Of a DNA stretch of 64,000 nucleotides, positions 8,786 to 18,006 are shown piece after piece; position 1 is the stretch's first letter; each line of letters opens with the position of its first letter. The stretch lies in assembly GCF_003852235.1 (NCBI RefSeq), contig NZ_CP027732.1:2108001-2172000 (forward strand), written 5' to 3'. The DNA is from Pseudomonas sp. R4-35-07. Its GTDB lineage: Bacteria; Pseudomonadota; Gammaproteobacteria; Pseudomonadales; Pseudomonadaceae. The translations under genes were made by a program, and so were the position numbers. The notes beneath the pieces are model-generated. The model made no database searches and had not been told where the DNA came from. It was given only the letters and a program-made list of their open reading frames with translations.

Positions 8786-9346
8786 ATGAATATCCCTAAT
8801 CTGATCACCGTTCTACGCGTCCTGCTTATCCCGATTTTTATCCTGCTGTTCTATTTGCCGTATGAATGGAGCTATGTCGCCTCCAGTTCGGTATTCGCCT
8901 TTGCCGCCGCCACCGACTGGCTTGACGGCTACCTGGCGCGCCGCCTGGAGCAAAGCACCCCGTTTGGCGCGTTCCTTGACCCGGTGGCCGACAAACTCAT
9001 GGTCGCCGTGGCCCTGGTGCTCTTGGTGCAGGAACATGGCAACTTGTGGCTGACCCTGCCGGCTGCCGTGATCATCGGTCGCGAGATCGTTGTCTCGGCC
9101 CTGCGCGAATGGATGGCCGAAATCGGCGCCCGCGCCCACGTCGCCGTATCGAACATGGGCAAATGGAAAACAGCCGCGCAAATGCTCGCGCTGGTCATCC
9201 TGCTGGCCAATCCGTCGGACTTCTCGTTCTGGGTCCTCACCGGCTACGCCTTGTTGCTCATCGCTGCAGGCCTGACGCTGTGGTCCATGCTGCAATACCT
9301 GCGCGCCGCCTGGCCCCACCTGCGCACCACCGTTGAAAAGAAATAA
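8786..9346 (+). CDS. pgsA: CDP-diacylglycerol-glycerol-3-phosphate 3-phosphatidyltransferase
   Basis: A 186-residue membrane enzyme that makes phosphatidylglycerol phosphate, the committed step to phosphatidylglycerol and cardiolipin. The CDP-alcohol phosphotransferase signature is complete ([10 protein letters not shown] followed by [10 protein letters not shown], with its Asp residues), flanked by several membrane helices. I chose the ATG at 8786 because the family typically begins [11 protein letters not shown]; a GTG two codons earlier is possible. It ends 59 bp before the tRNA-Gly gene, which is probably driven by its own promoter. Confidence 0.97.
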   Translation: MNIPNLITVLRVLLIPIFILLFYLPYEWSYVASSSVFAFAAATDWLDGYLARRLEQSTPFGAFLDPVADKLMVAVALVLLVQEHGNLWLTLPAAVIIGREIVVSALREWMAEIGARAHVAVSNMGKWKTAAQMLALVILLANPSDFSFWVLTGYALLLIAAGLTLWSMLQYLRAAWPHLRTTVEKK

Positions 9347-9365
9347 ACTTTTTTGAATCAAGGGG

Positions 9366-9393
9366 TTGACGGGTGCTGGGGATTCTATAGAAT
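9366..9393 (+). promoter_or_regulatory. Promoter of the tRNA-Gly gene
   Basis: TTGACG (9366-9371) and TAGAAT (9388-9393) are separated by 16 bases and lie 12 bases before the mature tRNA 5' end. This is a close match to a sigma-70 promoter at the expected distance for a stable RNA gene. Confidence 0.7.
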
Positions 9394-9405
9394 GCGCATC
9401 ACCAA

Positions 9406-9481
<76 letters not shown>

Positions 9482-9529
9482 AATATTGCGCTGCAGAGTT
9501 CCACTGAATTCTGTAAGTGATTGAAATCA

Positions 9530-9549
9530 GGGCCTTTAGGCCCTTTTTT
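9530..9549 (+). terminator. Terminator downstream of tRNA-Gly
   Basis: The stem GGGCC/GGCCC with loop TTTA is followed by six T residues (9544-9549). It lies 48 bases after the tRNA, on ICE DNA, and would end the tRNA transcript before it reaches the integrase gene. Confidence 0.8.
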
Positions 9550-9716
9550 CGTTCCAGCGGGAACCACTGAAATCCAGCTCCATCCAGTGCTTTTAAGTCC
9601 CGATTTAAGTCCCGAATGAGGATCTTGGATTTGGATGTGCACTGAATCGGTTTTTTGCTGGAGCAGCTTGGATAGCGAGACGAGCATCTGGCCCTGACTC
9701 TGTTCAGGAGCTCGCT

Positions 9717-11552
9717 ATGGCACTCTCGGATACTACCGTTCGGCAAGCCCGAATCACCGGCAATGACTACACGATAGGCGACACGGATGGGCTTGCGCTC
9801 AACGTGACGGCTCGCGGCGGAAAAATCTGGCGTTTCAGATACTACTGGGCGGGCGTGCAGAAGCGCATGTCTCTGGGTAGCTATCCGCAAATCAGCCTCA
9901 AAGAAGCCCGCGTCCGACGTGACGAGGCGCGAGCCTTGGTCGCCCAAGGCATCAATCCCTATGAGCACCGTAAGCAGCAGCGTCGTGCTGTTCGTTTTGC
10001 GGCAGAGCACACCTTTGAGGCTGTGTTCAATCAGTGGGTGGAGTTCCGTAGGCTGAGCCTGAAGGAAGGGCGCCAGAGTACGCTCTCGCAAATCCTGCGA
10101 ATCTTCAATAAGGACGTTCTGCCCACGCTCGGTGTGCGGTCTATCTACGATATCAGTCGTCATGATTTGCTGGATTTGCTGAGCAGGATCGAACAGCGCA
10201 AAGCCTTAACGACCGCCGAAAAATGCCGGACCTGGTTCAACCAATTGTTCCGCTATGCGCTGGTGAAGATCGAGGGGCTGGAACACAACCCAGCTTCAGA
10301 CCTTGATGTGGTTGCACTCCCCAAACCTCCGGTTACGCATAATCCATTTCTTCGTATGGACGAGCTCCCGGCATTGATGGCTGCTCTTCGAAACTACGGT
10401 GGCGCCAACCAAACTCGGCTTGGCCTTCGGTTGTTGCTGCTGACCGGTGTCCGCACGGGCGAATTGCGGTTGGCAACACCCGACCAGTTCGATCTGGAGA
10501 AACGGTTGTGGGTGATACCCGCGGAGGTGGTGAAACAGCTCCAGCTAGCCATGCGAAAGCCAGGTAAGCAGACCCAAAGTGTACCGCCTTATATCGTGCC
10601 GTTGTCGGTTCAGGCTCTGGAGATTGTGCGTCACTTGCTGGAACAGGTTGTCCCCGCACAACGCTACTTGTTTGCGCATCGAAGCGATCTGAGCAAGCGT
10701 ATCAGTGAGAACACGCTGAATGGCGCGTTACGCCGGATGGGGTACGCCGATCAACTCACCGGTCATGGCATGAGAGCGACGATCTCGACGGCGCTGAACG
10801 AGATCGGATACCCGAAGGTGTGGGTGGATGCCCAGCTTTCTCATGCCGATCCAGACAAGGTGAGTGCGGCCTACAATCACGCGGAGTATGTCGAGCAACG
10901 CCGGACGATGATGCAGGACTGGGCGAATCGTCTCGATCTTTGGGGGCAGGGCCAGCTGAAAGCGGCAAGCTCTCCGCTTACCATCCGATTGGAGGGGGCC
11001 GCTTCGCTGCCGTCGCTGGAAAACGTGAAAACGAATTCCATTCAATTCAACGGCGCCTTTCCGATGACAACCGTCTCGGCGCCCAAGGCTTCGGTTAGCA
11101 ACGAACCAGCTCTGATTGTGTCGCACCAGCCGCCTGTCGTACCTCTTTCGGCCCCGACTGAAACGCCGCATAAATCTCACGTGTCTGACATCCAGCGCGA
11201 ACGCGCCGAGATGCTTGCCATTTATGAGGCCGCTAGTAATTTGCCGTTACTGGTTTTCGCGAAATTGGCTGGCAAATCCCGAGATCAGATCAACCGTGAT
11301 ATCAAGGCTCGCCGTCTGCTGTCCCTGAGCCTGGGGAATCGCGGTCAGCGCATTCCGGATTGGCAGCTTGATCCGTTGCGGCATAAGTTGGTACTCGTAT
11401 TGCTTGAGCGGTTTCCAGATGTAAATGCTTGGACGCTTTATCGGATGCTCTGTGAGCCCCATGAGCGACTAAAAGGCTTTTCACCTATTGATGCTCTTAC
11501 TCCCGAAAATTTCAATCAAACTACAAGAAAAGTGGTCCAATGCTTAAGCTAA
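9717..11552 (+). CDS. Tyrosine integrase of the ICE, with extra C-terminal domain
   Basis: A 611-residue site-specific recombinase. Residues 1-95 form the DUF4102-type arm-binding domain (KIWRFRYYWAGVQKRMSLG), then a core-binding domain, then the catalytic domain with Arg in TGVRTGEL, His-x-x-Arg in TGHGMRAT, His in LSHADP and the nucleophile Tyr in NHAEYVEQRR. It integrates and excises the element at tRNA-Gly. A good ribosome site (AGGAG) precedes the ATG. Beyond the recombinase, about 170 residues follow a low-complexity linker. The last 110 resemble the antitoxin-like family with a C-terminal MbcA/ParS fold (LLVFAKLAGKSRDQINRDI); this extension is a feature of ICEclc-like integrases as I remember them, and its role is unknown. 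Confidence 0.95.
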   Translation: MALSDTTVRQARITGNDYTIGDTDGLALNVTARGGKIWRFRYYWAGVQKRMSLGSYPQISLKEARVRRDEARALVAQGINPYEHRKQQRRAVRFAAEHTFEAVFNQWVEFRRLSLKEGRQSTLSQILRIFNKDVLPTLGVRSIYDISRHDLLDLLSRIEQRKALTTAEKCRTWFNQLFRYALVKIEGLEHNPASDLDVVALPKPPVTHNPFLRMDELPALMAALRNYGGANQTRLGLRLLLLTGVRTGELRLATPDQFDLEKRLWVIPAEVVKQLQLAMRKPGKQTQSVPPYIVPLSVQALEIVRHLLEQVVPAQRYLFAHRSDLSKRISENTLNGALRRMGYADQLTGHGMRATISTALNEIGYPKVWVDAQLSHADPDKVSAAYNHAEYVEQRRTMMQDWANRLDLWGQGQLKAASSPLTIRLEGAASLPSLENVKTNSIQFNGAFPMTTVSAPKASVSNEPALIVSHQPPVVPLSAPTETPHKSHVSDIQRERAEMLAIYEAASNLPLLVFAKLAGKSRDQINRDIKARRLLSLSLGNRGQRIPDWQLDPLRHKLVLVLLERFPDVNAWTLYRMLCEPHERLKGFSPIDALTPENFNQTTRKVVQCLS

Positions 11553-11609
11553 AAACTGTGGTGCTATATCAACGCGGTGACAAGGACTGCGTCGCGTGCT
11601 TGAGTGATG

Positions 11610-11632
11610 AGCGCTCTTGCTATTAGAGCGCT
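11610..11632. other. Hairpin between convergent integrase and cargo operon
   Basis: An 8-bp perfect inverted repeat, AGCGCTCT and AGAGCGCT, with a 7-base loop lies between the integrase stop and the stop of the minus-strand operon. There is no T-run on either side, so it is at best a weak terminator or a protein site. Confidence 0.45.
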
Positions 11633-11634
11633 TG

Positions 11635-12306
11635 TCAAATAATAAAAATTTCAGATTTTAGAAACTCTATAAGCCGGTTGGAATCTTTTCCTGCGGTTTT
11701 GAGCCCTCCATCTCTTGTTATAACAAAGCTCGCAACAAAATCCCGAGTGGTTGATTTAAATGTCAATGCCGATATGTAGTAGGCTCTTCCGGCGATCAAC
11801 TGCTCAACCGTTTCTTTGATGTTCAATCCGCCAGTTGCAGTGATTTTTGCAGAGGTACCCTCGCCAAGGTCTATCTGCGAGATACTTATTGAGGTGTTTT
11901 GGAAATTCGAAGCTAAGAAATTATTGGTATAAGTGAGTTTTCTAATGTCCAAAGAGATGGGTTCGATGGAAAAATTAAAACCACTAGCTTCGCCAAGTTT
12001 CATTATAAATGTGTTTAAGTTTCTTCCTGGATTGATGATTTCCAAAGTGTTACTGCTAAAAAATATCTTAAACTGTGTGTCCCTATATACGATTCTGCGG
12101 GTGGTTATGGTTTCGCCAAATGGATCTTTTTGGGATTCGTCATATTCAATTCTTTCGATATATCTTGCCTCGATTCTATCCTTGCGAAAACTTGAGATTT
12201 GAAAACCATCGGAAGAATATTGATTGAACTTTATCTTGTTGATTTTTGAGTTCAAAGTTTCGGCGTCTAAACTAGAGGAAAACTTGTACCATTTTATTCT
12301 GGTCAT
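11635..12306 (-). CDS. Unknown protein C of an AT-rich three-gene cargo operon
   Basis: A 223-residue protein that I do not recognise. It begins MTRIKWYKF, has no signal peptide or membrane segment, and is rich in Ile, Ser, Asn and Lys. Its ATG overlaps the stop of the preceding ORF by four bases (ATGA), showing translational coupling. It is the last gene of an operon read from 14410 to 11635. Base composition is visibly lower in GC than the integrase on one side and the relaxase on the other, which points to recent acquisition. Placement beside the integrase of an ICE suggests a defence or stability function, but nothing in the sequence proves this. Confidence 0.75.
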   Translation of the reverse strand: MTRIKWYKFSSSLDAETLNSKINKIKFNQYSSDGFQISSFRKDRIEARYIERIEYDESQKDPFGETITTRRIVYRDTQFKIFFSSNTLEIINPGRNLNTFIMKLGEASGFNFSIEPISLDIRKLTYTNNFLASNFQNTSISISQIDLGEGTSAKITATGGLNIKETVEQLIAGRAYYISALTFKSTTRDFVASFVITRDGGLKTAGKDSNRLIEFLKSEIFII

Positions 12307-13443
12307 TGCTCGTCTTCCTTTTGGCTGCCATTGGTGTACGAGGTTTGCTCTGTCTTTAAGTTATGGATCACAATTTGAGCTGTCTGCTCAATTAGTGCAA
12401 TATACTCTCGTTTTTCATCGTCTTTGAATGATCTAATGCTTTTTGTGTATTCAAGGCTGCTAAAGTTGTAATACCCTTTGATACTGAATTTAAAACCTTC
12501 CCCAGTTTCAGGTTTCTCAAATCCAGCAAAAAATTCTACTCGCTCTCTTTTTCCTGAAGTTTTATCGGACCTCCATACGATAGAGGCTATGTAGAATCCT
12601 CCGTTTTTGAGATCTTGGTATTGTTTAGAGCTGAGAAGGCTTTCTCCACGTAGTGCTGCGTTTTTTACTACGCCTAACATCTCATCCCGGGCTTCATCAC
12701 TAATGTCCGCTTCCTCCTCGTCATCGCTAGGCAGATTGTTCTTTGTGTGGCTGGACTCAACTTTTATATTGGTAACATTGCTAAGTCTAAATCCGGGTAG
12801 TGATGTGATAAGTCGTGTGAAAAATTCAGTTTTTGCGAGATGTCCCGAAATGTCAATTAGCTCAATTTTTAAGATAGGAATGATTTCTTTCTTTTTTTCT
12901 TCTATCCTGTTTGTTAGTTTTTTTTGCTATAGATTCTCCTTTGCTGTTTGCTGGGAATCTCAAGATTGTATTTTTTGAATTAACCTCAAACTCAATGTCG
13001 GCTTCTTTTTTGATGCGTTGCATCAGTCTGCTTTTGGCGTAGTTCAAGTCGGAATATTCTATCTTTACGGTGATCTTGTTTCCGTCTTGAACTATCTTTA
13101 CTTTCTCATCCTCCTCAGGACTCTCTTGGAACTCCTTGGCAATTTCCTTGATCTCTTCAATAGTCAGACTTCCATTAAGCGTTTCACTCTTGATTTTGTC
13201 ACTTCTATTGTTTTGCTCACGCCTAGAGAGCAAAACATTCAGGTCGTAATAATCATGCGGGAGAAGTGAGATTTTTTCTGCAAGATCATCTCTATCTTCA
13301 TTTGCAGAGTAGAAAATCCCTTTGTCTTTTGCGAGCTCTAAAAGAACGTGTTCAGTTAATCGTTGCTTGGCTGATTTTAGAACGTCAAAAATTTCTTTAT
13401 CAGTAGCACAATAATAGAGTGGATTTTTTTTATCAGTCATCAC
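12303..13443 (-). pseudogene. Unknown protein B of the AT-rich operon, split by a one-base shift in an A8 run
   Basis: Two reading frames make up what looks like one protein of about 380 residues. The first runs from ATG 13443 with a SAP-like segment (LLELAKDKGIFYSANEDRDD) and a charged, coiled-coil-like middle. The second continues to 12303 with an acidic stretch (SDDEEEADISDE) and ends at a stop overlapping the next gene. The switch falls in a run of eight A (minus strand) near 12925-12935. Dropping one A joins the frames without any stop, giving KKKEIIPILKIELIDIS after the junction. Read as is, the first frame stops after 193 residues. It could be a decayed gene, transcriptional slippage, or an assembly error. 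The start overlaps the end of gene A by 11 bases. Confidence 0.65.
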
Positions 13444-14410
13444 GCATACCTATTTCGACCTCTGAAAATGTTTGGGTGGTAGTCGTCATTTGGGAGAATT
13501 CTATGCTGTTCAATATTTTTCCGATTTCTCCACCGCCGCAACGTTCCGCATATTCGTCGACAGCTAGCTTGAATTTAGCGTTTGCTGATTGATGGGGGTC
13601 AAGAATTTTTATTGTCACTTTGTTTCCGCTGACTAGAACCTGATAATGCATAAGGCAGTCGATCAGGTATAAAAACTCGGCTTGTTCAAAGCCTCGTTTC
13701 CTATAAAAGATTACAAAATCATTTTTGGGAGCGTCGGGAACCATAGAGTACTGCATGATGATCCAAGAAGAGGTAAGCATTTCAAGTGTGGCAGCTGGGG
13801 CCTTTTCAAGCTTAACGTTTTTTTTGTTTGATAGATGAGGGTAGAAAAATTTGCATTGATTGCGAGATGGTAAGTCTTCACTGCCTCGCATTCTAAGTAT
13901 TTCATCCTTGACATTGTTAAGCCAGAATATATCCGCAGGGCTTAGTACGACGAGCTTAGAACCTTTGGGGATGTTGAGCTCTTCGCTTTTTATATTTTCA
14001 ATTCTTTTGGAGAAATCCGCATCGAACTTCCCATCATGGTTGTAAATAAAAAGCAATCCGCAGATATTTTTTGCGACATGTTCGTGAGTGTATTCAGATT
14101 GCCACGGTTGGCTTTTTTCTGCACACTCCAAGCTGTTGGCCAAACTCTTTACGGCCACTTTAACTTTTTCAGTCGTAATTGTTTCTTTCTTGTAGCTTTT
14201 TAGGTCGCAGTTGATATAGGTTCGAGCTTGTGAATACGGCTCTTCGTACCAAAAAACAATATCGGTTGGGTGGGTCGAAACGCTATGTTTTTCAGGTTCT
14301 TCGCAAGTCCAGTTCCTATCGTGCGGGCCAACTCTGTTCCATAAAAACTCTCCGAATATACCTTTCGAGAGTATTTCCGCCATTTTTGCAATATTAGCTG
14401 TCTCAGCCAT
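13433..14410 (-). CDS. Unknown protein A of the AT-rich operon, PD-(D/E)xK nuclease-like pattern
   Basis: A 325-residue soluble protein, first gene of the operon. The N-terminal 80 residues carry a pattern typical of PD-(D/E)xK nucleases: Glu21 in a helix (GIFGEFLW), Asp50 in a strand start (HPTDIVFWY) and Asp69-x-Lys71 in a strand (YINCDLKSY), with about 18 residues between the acidic positions. The rest has no motif I recognise. If the pattern is real the protein would cut DNA and B and C would be its sensor or partners, as in many ICE-borne defence operons. This is inference from motif spacing and location; an inactive nuclease-like fold or an unrelated protein cannot be excluded. Confidence 0.7.
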   Translation of the reverse strand: MAETANIAKMAEILSKGIFGEFLWNRVGPHDRNWTCEEPEKHSVSTHPTDIVFWYEEPYSQARTYINCDLKSYKKETITTEKVKVAVKSLANSLECAEKSQPWQSEYTHEHVAKNICGLLFIYNHDGKFDADFSKRIENIKSEELNIPKGSKLVVLSPADIFWLNNVKDEILRMRGSEDLPSRNQCKFFYPHLSNKKNVKLEKAPAATLEMLTSSWIIMQYSMVPDAPKNDFVIFYRKRGFEQAEFLYLIDCLMHYQVLVSGNKVTIKILDPHQSANAKFKLAVDEYAERCGGGEIGKILNSIEFSQMTTTTQTFSEVEIGMRDD

Positions 14411-14633
14411 GTCATTCCTTGATTATTGATTTTAAAATATCACTGTACTGTCTCATTGCTATTGCGTCCATCGTAGTTAAGTCGATTCTAAAGCTCTAGG
14501 CAAGTCCGGAGGCGCACGCCTATGAAGTTTCAGGAGTGTGCCGCACGACGGTTCGGGAGGAGGCACTGGAGGCCTATCGGGAGGAGTCTGGAGGGCGCCA
14601 ATTTTTATGGTGACGTTGTCGAAATCTCTACAT

Positions 14634-16361
14634 TTAGGTACTGCCGGTTATTTCTAGGAACGGGTTATCCTCTGGTAGTTTCTCGAATAGGTAGTCGGGG
14701 CTTTGTAAGATATATCCTTGTATTTTCGAGGTTTTTCGTGGCCCCCTCACCGTACATACCCAGATATTCATACCGTTGCCACGCTTTCTATGAACCCTCA
14801 GTTTCTCAAACTGCTTCTGCACCCAACGCCATTCTTCGATCTCTTGGCAGGCGCCCAGAGAGATGCCGGGGAACTCCTGCGTATAGCGTTGAAAGAGACC
14901 AGGGGTGACCAGAAATACGTTCCCACCCACCGTGTGGATTTTGGCCTTGCTGTCATTGATGATCAGCCTGTGACTCCGGATGCCTTCTTTGACCCAATTC
15001 AGGAATGCCTGGCCAGGGTCATCCGACGAGGGATTTGAGATTTCGAGAATGTGTGCTGACGATTCGTCGCTGACCTCAGGCTCTTCCAGCTCGAACATAT
15101 CCAACAGCGTGCCGAGAGAGTCAGCGTCTTCCATCGCCATGGGATTTGTCAGCGAAGAGCTTTGACGCGATCCATTACTGACAGTCTTAGGCGCTGGAGG
15201 TGATGCCGAAGCGTCAGACGGATGGTCATCGGTTACCACGCTCACTGTTCCGCTGAAAGTCTCAGGCCGGTCTTCGTTCCCCCAAATCAGTGCCGGTTGA
15301 AGGCGCAGAAAGGTGAAATGCTGCTGCCAATTTCCCTGTGCCACAAGCGCGGTCCAGATGGCTTTTCCTTCCGGCGTGGACTCAACCAATCCGTGCGACT
15401 GCAGCTCATCGAACACTGCGAGGTTGGACGAGGGAATGCCCTCAATCGATTGCGACAGTAGATAGGCTCGCAGCTTGTCCGTGACCGTCTTGTTGACGAG
15501 CCAGAGCGCGTCCTGGGTCAGCCATCCCGCGGCACCTGGCTGGTTGAGTTTCAGTTCGTGCTGAACCAGATGACGCAATCCGCTGATCAAGTGATGTTGC
15601 AGCGAATGAATCGGTGCTTGCAGCGCCTTGCTCGGGTTACCACCGATGTTCTGTGCGGTGGAAACGCGGTCGGCCTGCATCACCAACTCACCGAGCACGC
15701 CGGCACGTTCGTACTGGCCCGCCAGGACATACAGCAGATTGGCCCACAGAGGCGGAAATCCACTGAGCCAATCGAGAATTGGCCGGTCGATAATCTGGTT
15801 GTAGAGCAAGCCTGCGGCCGCGCCGTGCAAGTGGTAGTCGCGCCCCTTGAGATAGCGGAAACGATACGGCTGATCCAGGGAACCCTGCCAAGGATGCCAA
15901 ACACGGCCATCCTGGCGTTCGACAAACAGGTCCACGGCAATCTTGCCGATGTCATGGAGCAACGCGCCATAGGCGATGCCAGCGGACCAAGCGTCAGTCT
16001 GGGCGGCCTGGTCTTCGGGCGCCGCACCAGTGGGAAGCAGATAGGATTGGCGCAGTTTCAAACTGCAGGCGACCAGTTCCAGTCCATGGTCGAGCATGCC
16101 GCCGAGATACGCATGGTGGTGCGTCTCGCTGGCCGGGAGTTGCTGGACCTGTTCGGCGTAGCGATGGATCGGATTTAAATAGAGCTGGATGAACTGCGCG
16201 TGGGAGAGGGCGGTGTACTGCCAGATGCGATCGAGCAGCTGGCGGCGGTGCTCCGCGGCTAACAAGTTGTGAGCCGACTCGATGGACAGGTAACCTTCGG
16301 CGACGTTGACGGTCGGTGGCAGAGGGGGCTTCTGCCTTTTGCGGCGAAACAGGCTGAGCAT
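14634..16361 (-). CDS. traI: MobH-family relaxase (TraI_2 domain)
   Basis: A 575-residue conjugative relaxase of the MobH class, which nicks the origin of transfer and leads the strand into the recipient. Residues about 20-330 form the TraI_2 domain with the HD-hydrolase-like metal motifs HHHAYLGGMLDHGLE and LLHDIGK. A variable linker with acidic residues follows, then the C-terminal winged-helix TraI_2_C domain (about 440-560, FLNWVKEGI...WVCTV). The start is supported by GGAGG nine bases upstream. It is the first conserved transfer gene after the integrase and its cargo, as in ICEclc-like elements. The origin of transfer is likely nearby but I could not define it. Confidence 0.93.
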   Translation of the reverse strand: MLSLFRRKRQKPPLPPTVNVAEGYLSIESAHNLLAAEHRRQLLDRIWQYTALSHAQFIQLYLNPIHRYAEQVQQLPASETHHHAYLGGMLDHGLELVACSLKLRQSYLLPTGAAPEDQAAQTDAWSAGIAYGALLHDIGKIAVDLFVERQDGRVWHPWQGSLDQPYRFRYLKGRDYHLHGAAAGLLYNQIIDRPILDWLSGFPPLWANLLYVLAGQYERAGVLGELVMQADRVSTAQNIGGNPSKALQAPIHSLQHHLISGLRHLVQHELKLNQPGAAGWLTQDALWLVNKTVTDKLRAYLLSQSIEGIPSSNLAVFDELQSHGLVESTPEGKAIWTALVAQGNWQQHFTFLRLQPALIWGNEDRPETFSGTVSVVTDDHPSDASASPPAPKTVSNGSRQSSSLTNPMAMEDADSLGTLLDMFELEEPEVSDESSAHILEISNPSSDDPGQAFLNWVKEGIRSHRLIINDSKAKIHTVGGNVFLVTPGLFQRYTQEFPGISLGACQEIEEWRWVQKQFEKLRVHRKRGNGMNIWVCTVRGPRKTSKIQGYILQSPDYLFEKLPEDNPFLEITGST

Positions 16362-16582
16362 CGTGACCTCCGGAAAGTGGCTGGGTCAGTGGCCTTTTAG
16401 CCTTTTCGGATAGCGCTCTTACCCTTGAGTCCCCATTCCCTTCCAACCCTTACCCGTCCTTTTGGCTCGTGTCCCTTTGCATGGCAATCGGAATATGGAT
16501 ACGGCTAGGCATCGTTTTGTTGGGGCTAGTACGGCAAAGACAAGAGTCGGTACACTGCGGTGCATATTTTTTGGGTCTAGCC

Positions 16583-16780
16583 ATGAACCTCACTGACGCC
16601 ACGCTCGTGCTGCTGCTCGCGGCACGTATCCATGGGACCGACGAAGCCGTCCGGGCCTCGGCGAAGAGCGTGGTCAAGAAGTTACCGCGCAGTAAACGCG
16701 ATCTGATCTACAAGGTGATCGATAGCCGGAGTCCGCTCGAGCTGGTGGATTTTCTGGCGCAGAACCTGGATGCGGAATGA
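16583..16780 (+). CDS. Small conserved-type ICE protein of unknown function
   Basis: A 65-residue protein starting MNLTDATLVLLLAARI, without signal, membrane segment or known motif. I chose the ATG at 16583 because the upstream extension has an unlikely composition. It is divergent from the relaxase gene and convergent with the ArdC-like gene; small ORFs in this position are common in the family. It might be an accessory of relaxase or regulation; function unknown. Confidence 0.6.
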   Translation: MNLTDATLVLLLAARIHGTDEAVRASAKSVVKKLPRSKRDLIYKVIDSRSPLELVDFLAQNLDAE

Positions 16781-16853
16781 CAGGCTGCGGGTGTGTGCCC
16801 ATCCCTGACTCTTTGCGTCAGTGCCGGCGGCAAAAGTTTTTTTCTGGGCGCAG

Positions 16854-16881
16854 AAAAAAGGGTCCAACTCGTGTTGGACCC
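16854..16881 (-). terminator. Terminator of the ArdC-like gene
   Basis: A perfect 9-bp stem, GGGTCCAAC against GTTGGACCC with loop of four, is followed on the minus strand by six T residues (16859-16854). It lies 30 bases after the stop of the ArdC-like gene and fits an intrinsic terminator for it. Confidence 0.88.
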
Positions 16882-16911
16882 TGTGAGGCGTTTGCAGCGG
16901 AGAGGTAACGA

Positions 16912-17874
16912 TCAAGCTCCATCGTTCATGCAGAGTGAGTCGTCCAAGACCGCTCGCTTCAGTTGCTGCTCCAGGTTGAGTACATATTCCGAGGCGCTTC
17001 GGGCCTGACCACTGGCGCGAAAGATCGCGCGTTTGTCAGCCTTGAGCAGGCCGAGCCAGGAGTCGATATAGCCCTCGTGCCGCACCTCTCCCTGAATGCC
17101 GGCGTAAGCACATAAAAAAGCAGCGCCCATTTCGGCGATCAACTCCTCAAACGCGTAGCCTGGCGAGCCGAACGGACAGGATGAAGTCACCCCCTCGCGC
17201 TGCAACCGAGCGTGATGCCCGGTCCAGTGCGTCAGCTCGTGAAGTGCGGTGGCGTAGTACCCACCTTCATCGTGAAATTGCGCTTTTGTCGGTAGTTGGA
17301 TGAGATCCCTGATCGGGTGGTAAAAGGCTTCGTCGGCAGATCGATGAACGATGTGTGCACCCGAACTTAACAGCAGATTCTCCGCGGCGCCGTTGGGCTG
17401 GAAGGGATCACTCTGTTCCGTCTCGATCAGGGTGTCATTGAGCATTTCGAGCCCTTCCGTTTGCTCGATGTTGAACAGAAAATGTGTCCTGAGAATGCCG
17501 AAGTGAGCGACCTTGGGCTGACCGTTTTCATCGAGTACGGGTTGGCCTGACTCGGTCTGTTCCTCGCGCTCCATCGGCTTGTAGAGTACCGCCAGGGCGC
17601 TGTGCTCACCCTTACGGATGTGCCCGCCGGCCTTTTTGGCTTGATTGAAGGTCAGCCAACGATCTTGAGTGAATCCCCGCAACCTGGCCTCGGCCCAGAG
17701 CAGCGGTAAATTGATGCCCGAATACGGACGTCGCGTGATGGCGTTGATGGGGTAGGGTTGATGATGACCGACGTCAGCGGAGCCACTTGAGGACCAGGGT
17801 TTGATCCAGGGAGCAACGCCTTGGACTAACGCGGTAACGATCTTGTCAGTTACGTCTTGGTAGATATCGCGCAT
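16912..17874 (-). CDS. ArdC-like antirestriction protein (ssDNA-binding domain plus zincin peptidase domain)
   Basis: A 320-residue protein starting MRDIYQDVTDKIV; I prefer the ATG at 17874, which has GAGGAA upstream and matches the family N-terminus, over a start 42 codons earlier. The N-terminal domain (PF08401 type, residues 1-130) contains RPYSGINLPLLW and binds single-stranded DNA in ArdC. The C-terminal domain has the zinc metallopeptidase motif HELTHWTGH. ArdC proteins protect incoming conjugative DNA from restriction in the new host, so this gene belongs to the transfer programme. A terminator follows it. Confidence 0.9.
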   Translation of the reverse strand: MRDIYQDVTDKIVTALVQGVAPWIKPWSSSGSADVGHHQPYPINAITRRPYSGINLPLLWAEARLRGFTQDRWLTFNQAKKAGGHIRKGEHSALAVLYKPMEREEQTESGQPVLDENGQPKVAHFGILRTHFLFNIEQTEGLEMLNDTLIETEQSDPFQPNGAAENLLLSSGAHIVHRSADEAFYHPIRDLIQLPTKAQFHDEGGYYATALHELTHWTGHHARLQREGVTSSCPFGSPGYAFEELIAEMGAAFLCAYAGIQGEVRHEGYIDSWLGLLKADKRAIFRASGQARSASEYVLNLEQQLKRAVLDDSLCMNDGA

Positions 17875-18006
17875 GGCAATTTCCTCGAGAGAAAAACGGA
17901 GGAACGCCTTGCCCGTCGGGGGAGGGTTCCCCGGTTGGGTGATGGGTTGGATTGATGCAGGTCTTGCATGCCGTCCAAATGTGGAGGTGGGCGCCGCCAA
18001 TTGCGC

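Noticed and set aside
15558..16178. Plus-strand frame opposite the relaxase
   Set aside because: No motif; the relaxase on the minus strand has its HD motifs here and explains the open frame.
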